A stretch of DNA of 64,000 bases from Bartonella sp. F02 (GTDB lineage Bacteria > Pseudomonadota > Alphaproteobacteria > Rhizobiales > Rhizobiaceae): positions 1 to 64,000 of the forward strand of contig NZ_JANHOK010000001.1 of the NCBI RefSeq assembly GCF_026929975.1. Direction: 5' to 3'. Shown here one piece after another: positions 29,668-38,837 of this stretch; the first letter of the stretch is position 1, and each line of letters begins with the position of its first letter. The position numbers and the translations under genes are program-made. The notes below the pieces were generated by a model. It was not told where the DNA came from. It saw only the letters and a program-made list of their open reading frames with translations, and did no database searches.

Positions 29668-30030
29668 TTACGCTTGTTCTGTCTCAGCAGCAGCTTCCTC
29701 TGCAGCTTGTTTTGCTGCAGCCATACGTTCTTGTGCTTTCTTGCCAGGTTCACCTTTATGTGGATTATTGCGCGCTGGACGTTTTCTTAAACCAGCAGCA
29801 TCTAAAAACCGCAAAACACGATCTGTCGGTTGAGCACCTTGACCAAGCCAATATTGAATACGGTCTTCGTTCAATTTTACACGCTGCCCATCTTTAGGCA
29901 ACATGGGATCCCATGCACCAACACGTTCAAGAAAACGACCATCGCGCGGGCTCCGCGCATCTGCAATAACAATATGATAGTAAGGACGTTTTTTTGAACC
30001 ACCACGGGACAAACGAATTTTTAATGCCAT
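29668..30030 (-). CDS. rpsP: 30S ribosomal protein S16
   Basis: The 120-residue product has S16 signatures: [38 protein letters not shown], and [14 protein letters not shown]. The C-terminal tail is Ala/Glu/Gln-rich, as in alphaproteobacterial S16. It follows ffh and a short remnant gene. The usual downstream partners rimM-trmD-rplS are not adjacent. Confidence 0.97.
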   Translation of the reverse strand: MALKIRLSRGGSKKRPYYHIVIADARSPRDGRFLERVGAWDPMLPKDGQRVKLNEDRIQYWLGQGAQPTDRVLRFLDAAGLRKRPARNNPHKGEPGKKAQERMAAAKQAAEEAAAETEQA

Positions 30031-30175
30031 ATTTTTCTCCTATTATTAGCCTTGGCTTTCGTCGCAACCAATGCACTATTTTTTTTGCTCTTCAGCAATT
30101 TTTATACAATGACGAATAACTTATTGAAAAACGCTCTTTTAAATTTTTTCTACCCCAATAACCATCTATCATGCA

Positions 30176-30364
30176 TTATCGCGAACCAATTACCTGATGT
30201 TGCAATTGCATAAAATCTACGCGAGACAAAACATAATGACATTTTAAAATTTTATTTCCCCACACACAATGACAGGACTTTGCCACAACACGCATCAATG
30301 TCGTAATGGAAAGCTCAATTACTCTTTGTAAACGCATTAATTTGTTTACTCTTTTTATCGGCAT
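30176..30364 (-). pseudogene. Probable chorismate mutase remnant between ffh and rpsP
   Basis: The frame encodes 62 residues (MPIKRVNKLMRLQRVIELSI at the start). Several Rhizobiales carry a chorismate mutase gene between ffh and rpsP. This peptide aligns loosely with the AroQ pattern LRxxIDxIDxxLxxLLAxRxxLxxxVGxLK: RLQRVIELSITTLMRVVAKSC, then GNKILKCHYVL and D...Q...I. Catalytic residues cannot be confirmed and the usual C-terminal helix is absent, so it would be truncated and non-functional. The call is inferred mostly from position. Confidence 0.4.
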
Positions 30365-30377
30365 AAAATTCTTTCTT

Positions 30378-31952
30378 TTATTTTTTCTTCGGAAAGAGAG
30401 GATTTTTTCCTCCCCTATAAGGGAGATTTCCAAGGGATTCAGGGAGTTTTACTCCACTTCCAGGAAGACCCGGAAGAGTCTGCCCTAAACTGCTTTTCTC
30501 AACATGTTTTTGCAATTCTGATAATTGACTGGGATCAAACCCCGATAAATCAGGCATAGAATTAGGAGCATTTTTAAGAGAATCTGCGCCCCCTAATCCC
30601 ATTTTAGCCCCAAGTCCTTCAAACATTTTTCCCATAAAGCTCCGTTGATTTTTTCCTCCCATCGCCTTTACCATGTCAGCCATTTGGCGATATATTTTCA
30701 ACAGTTTATTAATATCAGCAGCACTTGTGCCGGATCCTTTTGCAATTCTTTGTTTCCGATTATGCTTCAACAGCTCAGGGCGAGCCCGTTCTTCTGGAGT
30801 CATGGACGAAATAATAGCCAATTGTCGGTTAAAAAGACGATCATCAAAACCTGCAGCCATAATTTGATCTTTTGCCTTACTCAAACCCGGTAGCATTCCC
30901 ATAATGCTTCCCAGTCCGCCAAGCTTTTTCATTTTATGCAATTGTTCTGCAAGATCATTTAAATCAAATTTCCCAGCCTGCATCTTTTTTGCAAATGCTG
31001 CGGCTTTTTCATGATCAATTGTTTCTGCAGCCTTTTCAACTAAAGAAACAATATCTCCCATACCAAGAATACGATCCGCAATACGACGAGGATAAAACTC
31101 TTCTAAAGCGTCTATTTTTTCACCAATTCCAATTGCTTTAATCGGCTTACCCGTAACAGCACGCATAGAAAGAGCCGCACCCCCACGACCATCACTATCC
31201 ATTCGAGTTAAAATAATCCCTGTAATTCCGACACGTTCATCAAATGAACGTGCAAGATGAACCGCATCCTGACCGGTCAAGCTATCAGCAACCAACATAA
31301 TTTCATGAGGATGCGAAGATGCTTTGACCTCCAACAATTCCTCCATCAATTCTTCATCAATATGGTTACGCCCTGCCGTATCAAGCAGAAGAACATCATA
31401 ACCACCCAATTTAGCTGCTTGCACAGCACGTGCAGTAATATCAATAACAGATTGACCAGTAACAATAGGTAAGCTTGCAAGATTGGCTTGTTCACCCAAT
31501 TGACGAAGCTGTTCTTGTGCCGCTGGACGACGTGTATCTAACGAGGCCATTAAAACTTTTTTACTTTGCTTGTCGGTTAAACGTTTTGCAAGCTTTGCTG
31601 TTGTTGTTGTTTTTCCTGATCCCTGCAAACCAACTAACATGATAACAACTGGCGCTGGCGCATTTAAATCACTTAAAACACCTTCCCCACCCAACATGTT
31701 AACAAGTTCATCATGAACAATTTTAACAACCATTTGGCCAGGTTTAATGGACTTAACAATTGCAGACCCAACCGCTTTTTCACGAACTCTGTCGGTAAAA
31801 GAACGCACAACATCAAGTGCAACATCTGCTTCTAATAAAGCACGACGAATTTCACGCAGTGCTGAAGTCACATCTTGATCAGACAAAGCTCCACGTCCTG
31901 TCAAATTAGACAGAATAGATCCCAATCGTTCTTGCAAAGATTCAAACATCAC
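30378..31952 (-). CDS. ffh: Signal recognition particle protein Ffh
   Basis: Ffh binds signal sequences and 4.5S RNA and delivers ribosomes to FtsY. The 524 residues show an N-terminal helical bundle, the GTPase domain with G1 GLQGSGKTTTTAKLA, LLDTAGR (G3), TRMDSDGRGGAALS (G4 region) and TGKPIKAIGIGEKID (G5), and the M domain with a Met-rich region (GSIMGMLPG) and GSGTSAADINKLLKIYRQM. The C-terminal Gly/Pro/Leu-rich tail follows. GAGG lies seven bases before the ATG. Confidence 0.97.
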   Translation of the reverse strand: MMFESLQERLGSILSNLTGRGALSDQDVTSALREIRRALLEADVALDVVRSFTDRVREKAVGSAIVKSIKPGQMVVKIVHDELVNMLGGEGVLSDLNAPAPVVIMLVGLQGSGKTTTTAKLAKRLTDKQSKKVLMASLDTRRPAAQEQLRQLGEQANLASLPIVTGQSVIDITARAVQAAKLGGYDVLLLDTAGRNHIDEELMEELLEVKASSHPHEIMLVADSLTGQDAVHLARSFDERVGITGIILTRMDSDGRGGAALSMRAVTGKPIKAIGIGEKIDALEEFYPRRIADRILGMGDIVSLVEKAAETIDHEKAAAFAKKMQAGKFDLNDLAEQLHKMKKLGGLGSIMGMLPGLSKAKDQIMAAGFDDRLFNRQLAIISSMTPEERARPELLKHNRKQRIAKGSGTSAADINKLLKIYRQMADMVKAMGGKNQRSFMGKMFEGLGAKMGLGGADSLKNAPNSMPDLSGFDPSQLSELQKHVEKSSLGQTLPGLPGSGVKLPESLGNLPYRGGKNPLFPKKK

Positions 31953-31996
31953 TTACCTCATTGCTGCATAACCAACAAAAAACCAAAACAGCACCC

Positions 31997-32074
31997 GAGA
32001 ACGCATCGCGTCGTCGGATGTTGACCTCTGGGATCTCTTTATACCCAACAGCGGGGTCCCAGTCAGTGGCTCTC
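31997..32074 (-). promoter_or_regulatory. Candidate structured RNA leader upstream of ffh
   Basis: On the minus strand an outer stem GAGAG/TTCTC encloses two hairpins. The first pairs TGAC-TGGGA with TCCCA-GAG-GTCA (nine pairs with a three-base bulge), with a GC-rich CCC...GGG inner hairpin. The second pairs CATC with GATG around nine bases. The element ends 44 bases before the ffh ATG and is much more GC-rich than the surroundings. I do not assign a known RNA family; it could be a leader or a separate small RNA. Confidence 0.5.
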
Positions 32075-32203
32075 ATTTAGCTTTTTGTTATTAAATGCTC
32101 ATTTCTTCAAACAACAAAAACTTTTCTTTGTCAAGATTATATCACATATTTCCTTTTTATGCGAAAGAATAGGGATATTTAATTTATAAGGTAGGTATGT
32201 TTA

Positions 32204-32851
32204 TCAAAATTCATTTTGAACGCGCACAAAATTTCCTGTTTCATGATCCATACTCCACAGTTCACCACTTGAAATATCAAACCAAGCTCCATGTAACGTT
32301 AAGAGACCCTGATCTTTGCGCGCTTTTAACCATGGAAATGTTTCCAAATTTTTCAAAGAATAACGGATAGAAATACGTTCTAACGCTGTCTGTCGCTCTG
32401 CTGCAGTAAGAAATTTATTACTCGCAACAGCTTCTCCTGCTGGAGCTAAAAGCTTCATCCACTGACCAATAAAATCATCTGATGCTAAAGATTGACAGCG
32501 TCCATCGAGAATAGTGTTAATCCCACCACAATGCGCGTGACCCAAAATGACAATGTGCTTGACCTCTAATAATTTCACTGCAAATTCAATTGCTGCTGAT
32601 GTTGCATGATACTGTTGATCAGGAGAAAATGGCGGAATTAAATTTGCAACATTGCGCAACACAAAAATTTCACCGGGTCGAGCATCAAAAATTGTTTCCG
32701 GAATAGCACGAGAATCACAACAAGCAATCACCAAAATCTCTGGTTTCTGCCCTTCATCTGCCAATTGCTGATAATGCGGCATTTTGTGCGAAAAATGATT
32801 TTTTATAAACGATTGATACCCAGTTAAAAGTTTTTTTGGTAAATATGTCAT
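32204..32851 (-). CDS. Beta-class carbonic anhydrase
   Basis: The 215-residue protein interconverts carbon dioxide and bicarbonate. Zinc ligands are visible in ACCDSRAIP (Cys44 with the Asp46-Arg48 dyad) and GHAHCGGI (His and Cys near residues 104-107). Other family elements are RPGEIFVLRNVANL and TSAAIEFAVKLLEVKHIVILG. It is a single gene, divergent from the glutamate dehydrogenase gene. Confidence 0.94.
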   Translation of the reverse strand: MTYLPKKLLTGYQSFIKNHFSHKMPHYQQLADEGQKPEILVIACCDSRAIPETIFDARPGEIFVLRNVANLIPPFSPDQQYHATSAAIEFAVKLLEVKHIVILGHAHCGGINTILDGRCQSLASDDFIGQWMKLLAPAGEAVASNKFLTAAERQTALERISIRYSLKNLETFPWLKARKDQGLLTLHGAWFDISSGELWSMDHETGNFVRVQNEF

Positions 32852-33021
32852 GATAAATTACTTTGCTTTATATTATACATTTAAAATATCCTTCTTTCTA
32901 CACAATAGACTTTCTCCATATACCAATAGTTTGCCAAAAACTAAGAAAAATAAGTTTATTATCTTTTTAAAAAACTATCTCATTCGAAAAGAAGGTGTTA
33001 CAGTGCACAAAGGTTAACATC

Positions 33022-33084
33022 ATGACCTACTCTTGTGAGGAGGACAGGTCGTCAAGAGGAAAAAAGGGGCAATTATTGTGTTAA
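33022..33084 (+). promoter_or_regulatory. Short upstream ORF overlapping the glutamate dehydrogenase start
   Basis: An ATG at 33022, with AAAGG about nine bases upstream, opens a 20-codon frame (MTYSCEEDRSSRGKKGQLLC) that ends at a TAA overlapping the dehydrogenase GTG start in another frame. Ribosomes finishing it would stop on the start of the large gene, so it may couple or tune translation. The arms CTCTTG and CAAGAG inside it form a six-pair inverted repeat. That it is translated is inferred. Confidence 0.4.
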
Positions 33085-36000
33085 AACAATGTGTAAAAAA
33101 AAATTACGATGAAATAGAACAAATCCTTTTCACTCATACAGATAGAGAAGATATAGTCTGTTACAAAAAAGAAGAGCTTCAAAAAGCTGCTGCTACCGCC
33201 ACTGAAGCCTTTAACCAGCATAAAACAGAAGCAACAACAATTTGTTTTGACCATAATTTAACCCGTAATGGAAAGCCTATCACTGTTGTCACGCTTGTTA
33301 ATGATAACAAACCTTTTCTGCTTGATTCTATTTTGAATGTCTTCAATCAACATACAAAGCACATTTATTTGATTGCTCATCCTATTCTCGATTGTGCTTC
33401 TGGACAACGAATCAGCTTAATGCAAATTCACATTGAACTTTTTGATGAACAAAAAACTAAAAAACTTAAAGATGAACTCTTTTTAGTGCTCGAACAAGTT
33501 AATGCTGCTGTGCAAGACTGGAACCCCATGCTTGAGGAAGTCAAAAAGCACATTCATGCCTATCAAACAAATCTGCCACAACATTACCAAAAAGAAGGTG
33601 AAAAAGCCGTTGAGTTTCTTAAATGGCTCATGGGCAATAATTTTATCTTCCTTGGAATGCGTACATATAATTTCACCCCAAATGTAGAACCTTCCAAAGC
33701 CTTCACAGCAGGAGATATAAAACTTGGTATTCTGACAGATGCTTCCATTCGTATTATTGGGGATGCCTGTGTAGAAGAGCCTCCTCAAGAAGTTTTATCC
33801 TTTATGGAAAGCAATAATCTGCTTATCGTAACAAAAGCCAATAGCCGTTCAAAAATTCACCGTCCCGTTTGGCTCGATTATATTGGCATTAAAATTTTTA
33901 ATCAAAAAGGACATCTCAGCGGAGAATTGCGTATTGTAGGATTATTTACCTCTTCAGCATATACACGCTCTATTTTGCAAATTCCTTTCTTAAAAGATAA
34001 AGCTGAAACGATTATTCAACATCTTGGTTATAATCGAGCTGATTATTCTGGGAAAGCTCTTGTCAGTGTTCTAGAGACCTATCCAAGAGATGAAATGTTT
34101 CGTTCCAATGTCGACACATTAACTGAAAATGCCAAACTTATTCTACAACTAGATGAGCGCCCACGTTTACGTGTTCTTGCTCATACGGATCCTTTTGGAC
34201 GTTTTGTTTCTATCCTTGTATATGTACCCCGTGACCAATATAGTGGGAAAATTCGCGAAAAGATCGGTGAACATTTAGCAGACATCTACAAAGGTAATTT
34301 TGTTGAATCCTATCCCCTTTTTTTAGAAAGCACACTGACACGTGTCCATTATACCATTCACTGTAAAAGAAATGAAAGCATCCCTTTTATTGAGCGTGCA
34401 ACTCTTGAAAAAAATATTCGTTCTATTACTCAAAACTGGGAAGATAGTATTCAAACAGTGGCTCTTGCACGAAAAGCTACAGACCAGCAAACATTTCTTG
34501 CCAATCAATTCCCAAATAGTTATCGTGACTTATTTTCAGCAGAAAATGCCGTTGATGATGCGGGTCACATTCTAAGCCTTAATAATAAAAATCCTCTTTT
34601 TGTTACTTTTTATCCGACTCACAATACAGAAAAACACAGAATTGCTCTCAGATTATTTCACCGTTCTGAAGCTCTATCTCTTTCTAAGCGGGTTCCTCTT
34701 CTTGAAAATATGGGCTTTCGTGTTATCGCTGAACAAACCCTAAAGCTCCCAGATGGACACGGACACCATGTGTATCTTCATGACATGTTGTTAGAAAGTG
34801 CTTTCCAACTTCATGTTGATCTTGACAAAAACGGTTCAAAGTACGCTGAAACATTCGAAGCTGTTTGGGCACGCAACGCTGATAATGATGCTTTCAACGC
34901 TCTCACTCAAACAGCTCAGCTGAACTGGCGTGAAATTGTTATTTTGCGTCATTATGGACGTTATCTTCAACAAGCTGGGATACCGTACTCACAAGAACGT
35001 GTTGCTCAAACTTTAAACGACTATCCCGATATTACTCAAGATCTGTATGCTCTGTTTTATTTGAAGTTTCACCCAAGTCATACAGAAGAAGAAAGACAAA
35101 AGAATGAACAAATCATTCAACAACGCATCGAAGAAAAACTCCAAAAAGTACCGAGTTTAGATGATGATCTCATTTTGCGCCGTTATCGTAACCTTATCGC
35201 AGCAAGCTTAAGAACCAACGCTTTTACTCCTCTTTCAGATGGCAGCCCACGACGAATCTTAGCAACAAAATTGAATCCTCGTAAAATTGAAGATCTCCCT
35301 GAACCACGTCCATACCGAGAAATTTTTGTTTATGGCCCAGAAGTTGAAGGGGTTCATTTGCGTTTTGGTTCGGTTGCTCGTGGTGGTATTCGTTGGTCCG
35401 ACCGCGCATTAGATTATCGTACAGAAGTCTTAAGTCTAGTTAAAGCTCAACAAGTTAAAAACTCGGTTATCGTTCCTGTTGGTGCAAAAGGAGGGTTCTA
35501 TCCACATAATCTTCCTCAAACAAACGATCGTGCTCTTATAGCAGAAGCAGCACGGCAAGCTTATATTGATTATATCACAGCAATGCTCTCCATTACAGAT
35601 AATCTAATCAATGGAAAAATAAGTGCGCCTCACAATGTGATTCGTCATGATGGTGATGATCCTTATTTTGTGGTTGCTGCTGACAAAGGAACGGCAACTT
35701 TTTCTGATACTGCAAATACCATTAGCCAAGCCAATCATTTTTGGCTCGATGATGCTTTTGCTTCTGGGGGATCTGCAGGTTACGATCACAAAGCCATTGG
35801 AATCACTGCAAAAGGTGCATGGGAAGCTGTCAAAAGACATTTTAGAGAATTGTTTAATCATGATATTCAAACAACACCCTTTACGTGTGTTGGTGTCGGA
35901 GATATGTCCGGTGATGTTTTTGGAAATGGAATGCTTCTTTCCCAACAAACAAAGCTTATTGCAGCTTTTGACCATCGTGACATTTTTATTGATCCAGACC

Positions 36001-37778
36001 CAAATATCGCTGAAAGTTACGCAGAACGCATGCGTTTATTTCAACTTCCTCGCTCAAGTTGGCAAGACTATGATAAAACCAAATTATCAAAAGGTGGAGG
36101 TATCTTCTCACGCACAGCAAAAACCATTACGCTTTCTCCCGAAGCAGCACAGGCTATCGGCTTTGAAAAACAAGAAGGAACACCTTTTGAAATTATATCT
36201 GCTATTTTAAAAGCACCCGTTGATCTTTTATGGTTTGGAGGCATTGGAACCTATATCCGTGCAACAACAGAAACCAATGCTCAAGTTGGTGATCGTGCCA
36301 ATGATGCTCTTCGAATTACCGGTAATCAAATCCGCGCTAAAATTGTCGGAGAGGGAGCCAACCTTGGCATGACTCAACGAGGTCGCATTGAATATGTTCT
36401 GAATGGTGGACGCTGTAATACCGATGCTATTGATAATTCTGCAGGTGTTAATTGTTCTGATCTCGAAGTTAATATCAAAATCGCTCTTGCATCAGCATTG
36501 CATGCAAAAACACTTACTCGCGATGCGCGAAATGAACTTTTGAAAAATATGACTCCGCAAGTTGAACAATTAGTTCTTCGCAATAATTATCTGCAAACGC
36601 TTGCTCTTTCCCTCGCTGAAAGTCATAGCACTGTTGATTTACCTTATCAAATACGTTTTATGCATGATTTAGAGCAGAAAAAGCTGCTTGATCGTCATGT
36701 TGAAATTCTTCCTAGCGAACAAATCTTACGCCAAAGAATAACCCAAAACCAAGGTCTCATGCGTCCAGAACTTGCTGTTCTTTTGGCCTATGCTAAGCTA
36801 ACTTTGCAAGAAGAAATTGCTCAAAATTCTATTGTTGATGATGCATATTTCAACACAGCTTTGTTGAGCTATTTTCCGACTCCAATGCAACAAAAGTTCG
36901 AAAAAGAAATCATTCATCATCAGCTACGCCGTGAGATTATCGCAACACTCATCGCCAATGATATTGTTAATCGCGGAGGAATTACTTTCATCAGTCGTCT
37001 GCAAGATACAACAGGACAAAAGATTGAAAATATCATTCGTGTCTTTATCGCTATCCGAGATGGTTTTGAAATTCCTCAATTGTCTGAACAAATTGATCGC
37101 CTTGATAATAAAGTATCTGGTCTTATTCAAAATAAATTCTACGCAGCAATTACTTCAATGCTCTTTGAAGCAACAAATTGGGGTCTGCGTAATATGGACC
37201 TTTCTTCATCATTAGAAGAGCTTGTATCAGCCATTAAAGAATCCCGTAGTCTTATTGAAAAGCAACTTATGCACTTCAACGAGAGTGGTATTAAACAAAA
37301 AATTGAAGAAAAAATGATACACTATAGTGAAGAAGGAGTCTCAAAAGAGATTGCAAAACAATTGGCTCTTCTCGATGTTGCATCTATGATTTGTGATATT
37401 TCTTTAGTCGCAAAGCAATGCAACAGCGACCTTATTAAAACCGCAAAAGTTTATTCTTCACTTTTCCAAACTATTCGCATCAATCGCATCAATGAAGCAA
37501 GTCAAACAATTCCCGTTATTGATTATTATGATAATATAGCTTTGAGCCAAGCAAAAGAGAACATTGCTGAGAACTTGCGTCAAATCGTGATAAAAATTCT
37601 CAAAAATTATGGTGAAAATAATGATCCTCTTGCAGCTTGGAGTACAGCAGAAAAAGATCAACTACATAATGTCATCAACCGAATTGGCGCCCTTATTGAA
37701 GGTGATCTCAATATTTCTCGCTTTACTTTTGCAGCCAGCATGATTGCTCAACTCACAAACTCTGCTTTCCAAGCTTAA
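33078..37778 (+). CDS. Large NAD-dependent glutamate dehydrogenase
   Basis: The 1566-residue protein is of the large bacterial class (NAD-GDH of about 180 kDa), which deaminates glutamate to 2-oxoglutarate. Regulatory ACT-like domains fill the N-terminal 700 residues. The catalytic domain includes RFGSVARGGIRWSDRALDYRTEV, VKAQQVKNSVIVPVGAKGGF (with catalytic lysines), YDHKAIGITAKGAW, VGVGDMSGDVFGNGML and the C-terminal AGVNCSDLEVNIKI. The start is a GTG with AAGGGG about eight bases upstream. It would feed amino acid carbon into the TCA cycle. Confidence 0.95.
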   Translation: MLKQCVKKNYDEIEQILFTHTDREDIVCYKKEELQKAAATATEAFNQHKTEATTICFDHNLTRNGKPITVVTLVNDNKPFLLDSILNVFNQHTKHIYLIAHPILDCASGQRISLMQIHIELFDEQKTKKLKDELFLVLEQVNAAVQDWNPMLEEVKKHIHAYQTNLPQHYQKEGEKAVEFLKWLMGNNFIFLGMRTYNFTPNVEPSKAFTAGDIKLGILTDASIRIIGDACVEEPPQEVLSFMESNNLLIVTKANSRSKIHRPVWLDYIGIKIFNQKGHLSGELRIVGLFTSSAYTRSILQIPFLKDKAETIIQHLGYNRADYSGKALVSVLETYPRDEMFRSNVDTLTENAKLILQLDERPRLRVLAHTDPFGRFVSILVYVPRDQYSGKIREKIGEHLADIYKGNFVESYPLFLESTLTRVHYTIHCKRNESIPFIERATLEKNIRSITQNWEDSIQTVALARKATDQQTFLANQFPNSYRDLFSAENAVDDAGHILSLNNKNPLFVTFYPTHNTEKHRIALRLFHRSEALSLSKRVPLLENMGFRVIAEQTLKLPDGHGHHVYLHDMLLESAFQLHVDLDKNGSKYAETFEAVWARNADNDAFNALTQTAQLNWREIVILRHYGRYLQQAGIPYSQERVAQTLNDYPDITQDLYALFYLKFHPSHTEEERQKNEQIIQQRIEEKLQKVPSLDDDLILRRYRNLIAASLRTNAFTPLSDGSPRRILATKLNPRKIEDLPEPRPYREIFVYGPEVEGVHLRFGSVARGGIRWSDRALDYRTEVLSLVKAQQVKNSVIVPVGAKGGFYPHNLPQTNDRALIAEAARQAYIDYITAMLSITDNLINGKISAPHNVIRHDGDDPYFVVAADKGTATFSDTANTISQANHFWLDDAFASGGSAGYDHKAIGITAKGAWEAVKRHFRELFNHDIQTTPFTCVGVGDMSGDVFGNGMLLSQQTKLIAAFDHRDIFIDPDPNIAESYAERMRLFQLPRSSWQDYDKTKLSKGGGIFSRTAKTITLSPEAAQAIGFEKQEGTPFEIISAILKAPVDLLWFGGIGTYIRATTETNAQVGDRANDALRITGNQIRAKIVGEGANLGMTQRGRIEYVLNGGRCNTDAIDNSAGVNCSDLEVNIKIALASALHAKTLTRDARNELLKNMTPQVEQLVLRNNYLQTLALSLAESHSTVDLPYQIRFMHDLEQKKLLDRHVEILPSEQILRQRITQNQGLMRPELAVLLAYAKLTLQEEIAQNSIVDDAYFNTALLSYFPTPMQQKFEKEIIHHQLRREIIATLIANDIVNRGGITFISRLQDTTGQKIENIIRVFIAIRDGFEIPQLSEQIDRLDNKVSGLIQNKFYAAITSMLFEATNWGLRNMDLSSSLEELVSAIKESRSLIEKQLMHFNESGIKQKIEEKMIHYSEEGVSKEIAKQLALLDVASMICDISLVAKQCNSDLIKTAKVYSSLFQTIRINRINEASQTIPVIDYYDNIALSQAKENIAENLRQIVIKILKNYGENNDPLAAWSTAEKDQLHNVINRIGALIEGDLNISRFTFAASMIAQLTNSAFQA

Positions 37779-37788
37779 AAGTAATAAA

Positions 37789-37863
37789 AGACGGCCAAAT
37801 TTAAGAAAAACTTTTCCTCTCTTTATAAGAGATTTCATAAAAGATGCATTAAATTGGCCGTCT
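37789..37863 (+). terminator. Long-stem hairpin after glutamate dehydrogenase
   Basis: AGACGGCCAAATTTAA is followed 44 bases later by TTAAATTGGCCGTCT, giving about 15 pairs with one bulged A. The loop holds a smaller TCTC/GAGA hairpin. T-rich sequence follows on both sides. It starts 11 bases after the stop codon and may protect or terminate the transcript. Confidence 0.55.
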
Positions 37864-38024
37864 ATTTATTTTGAAACTAAAAATAGACGATATTTTTTAA
37901 AGATCAAAATAGTCAAAATCATCCCTTCAACAGCTGAGCTGAAAAATATTTTTTCACTCTCAATCGACAAAACACACACAATAAAATTGTTTTTAAATGA
38001 TCACATTAAACACAAACGCCATTT

Positions 38025-38780
38025 TTAATTTTCATAGGCCAAACAGCAGGGAGCACCAAAAATATGAAGCAGCATATTTTTGAACCATTTGCGTAAAGCG
38101 CGATCATAAACTAAACGACCTTCAAAGTGTGCAGAAACAGGTTGTGCTCCTTTTTCAGTTAATTTTTGAGCAGAACACACCACCAGACGCCGCATCATTG
38201 CTCGTGTAAATTCGGCATGAAATTGTATACCCCACGCATTATTTCCATAACGAAATGCTTGTGTAGGATAAAGCTGACCTGTTGCTAATAGAACAGCTTC
38301 TTTCGGCAAATCATAGATCCCTTCATCGTGAAACTGATACACCATTTCTGGCCACTCCATCAGAGCTTTTCCCTGTGATGTTGCTTCTAATGGATACCAA
38401 CCAACTTCAACAAATCCATCATTTCTCGTATGCACACATCCACCGATATTGCGTGCTAACATTTGTGCTCCAAGACAAATTCCTAAAAAAGGTTTATTAT
38501 TTTTCAGGGACAAAGAAATCCAATCAATTTCTTTACAAATATAAGCATCTTTATCATTGACACTCATAGGGCCCCCTAAAATAACAACGCCCGCATAATT
38601 TTCTAACGTATTTGGAAGTTTCTGACCAAAAATAGGCCGATAAATATCAAGAATAAAACCATTTTGTTGTAAAAATTGCCCCAAACGACCCGTGTATACA
38701 AATTGACGATGAAGAACTACCGCGATTCTTGGTTTGTTGTTTCTTTGCTGTTTACAAAAGCATTTTTCTACCAAAGACAT
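38025..38780 (-). CDS. Class I glutamine amidotransferase
   Basis: The 251-residue protein has the GATase1 fold of GuaA-like stand-alone amidotransferases. The nucleophile is the cysteine in FLGICLGAQMLA; the catalytic His-Glu is in WGIQFHAEF. GVVILGGPMSV gives the oxyanion-region glycine motif. No synthase domain follows, so the acceptor substrate is unknown; gamma-glutamyl hydrolase-like or GMP synthase-like activity is possible. It is convergent with the dehydrogenase gene. Confidence 0.85.
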   Translation of the reverse strand: MSLVEKCFCKQQRNNKPRIAVVLHRQFVYTGRLGQFLQQNGFILDIYRPIFGQKLPNTLENYAGVVILGGPMSVNDKDAYICKEIDWISLSLKNNKPFLGICLGAQMLARNIGGCVHTRNDGFVEVGWYPLEATSQGKALMEWPEMVYQFHDEGIYDLPKEAVLLATGQLYPTQAFRYGNNAWGIQFHAEFTRAMMRRLVVCSAQKLTEKGAQPVSAHFEGRLVYDRALRKWFKNMLLHIFGAPCCLAYEN

Positions 38781-38837
38781 TTTTTAACCAATCAATTGAC
38801 CTCTCGAATGAAATTTGATTTATTTTAACCAAGTCAT

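Noticed and set aside
35647-36210. 187-codon frame inside the glutamate dehydrogenase gene
   Set aside because: Shadow frame within a well supported catalytic domain; no start site or protein pattern of its own.
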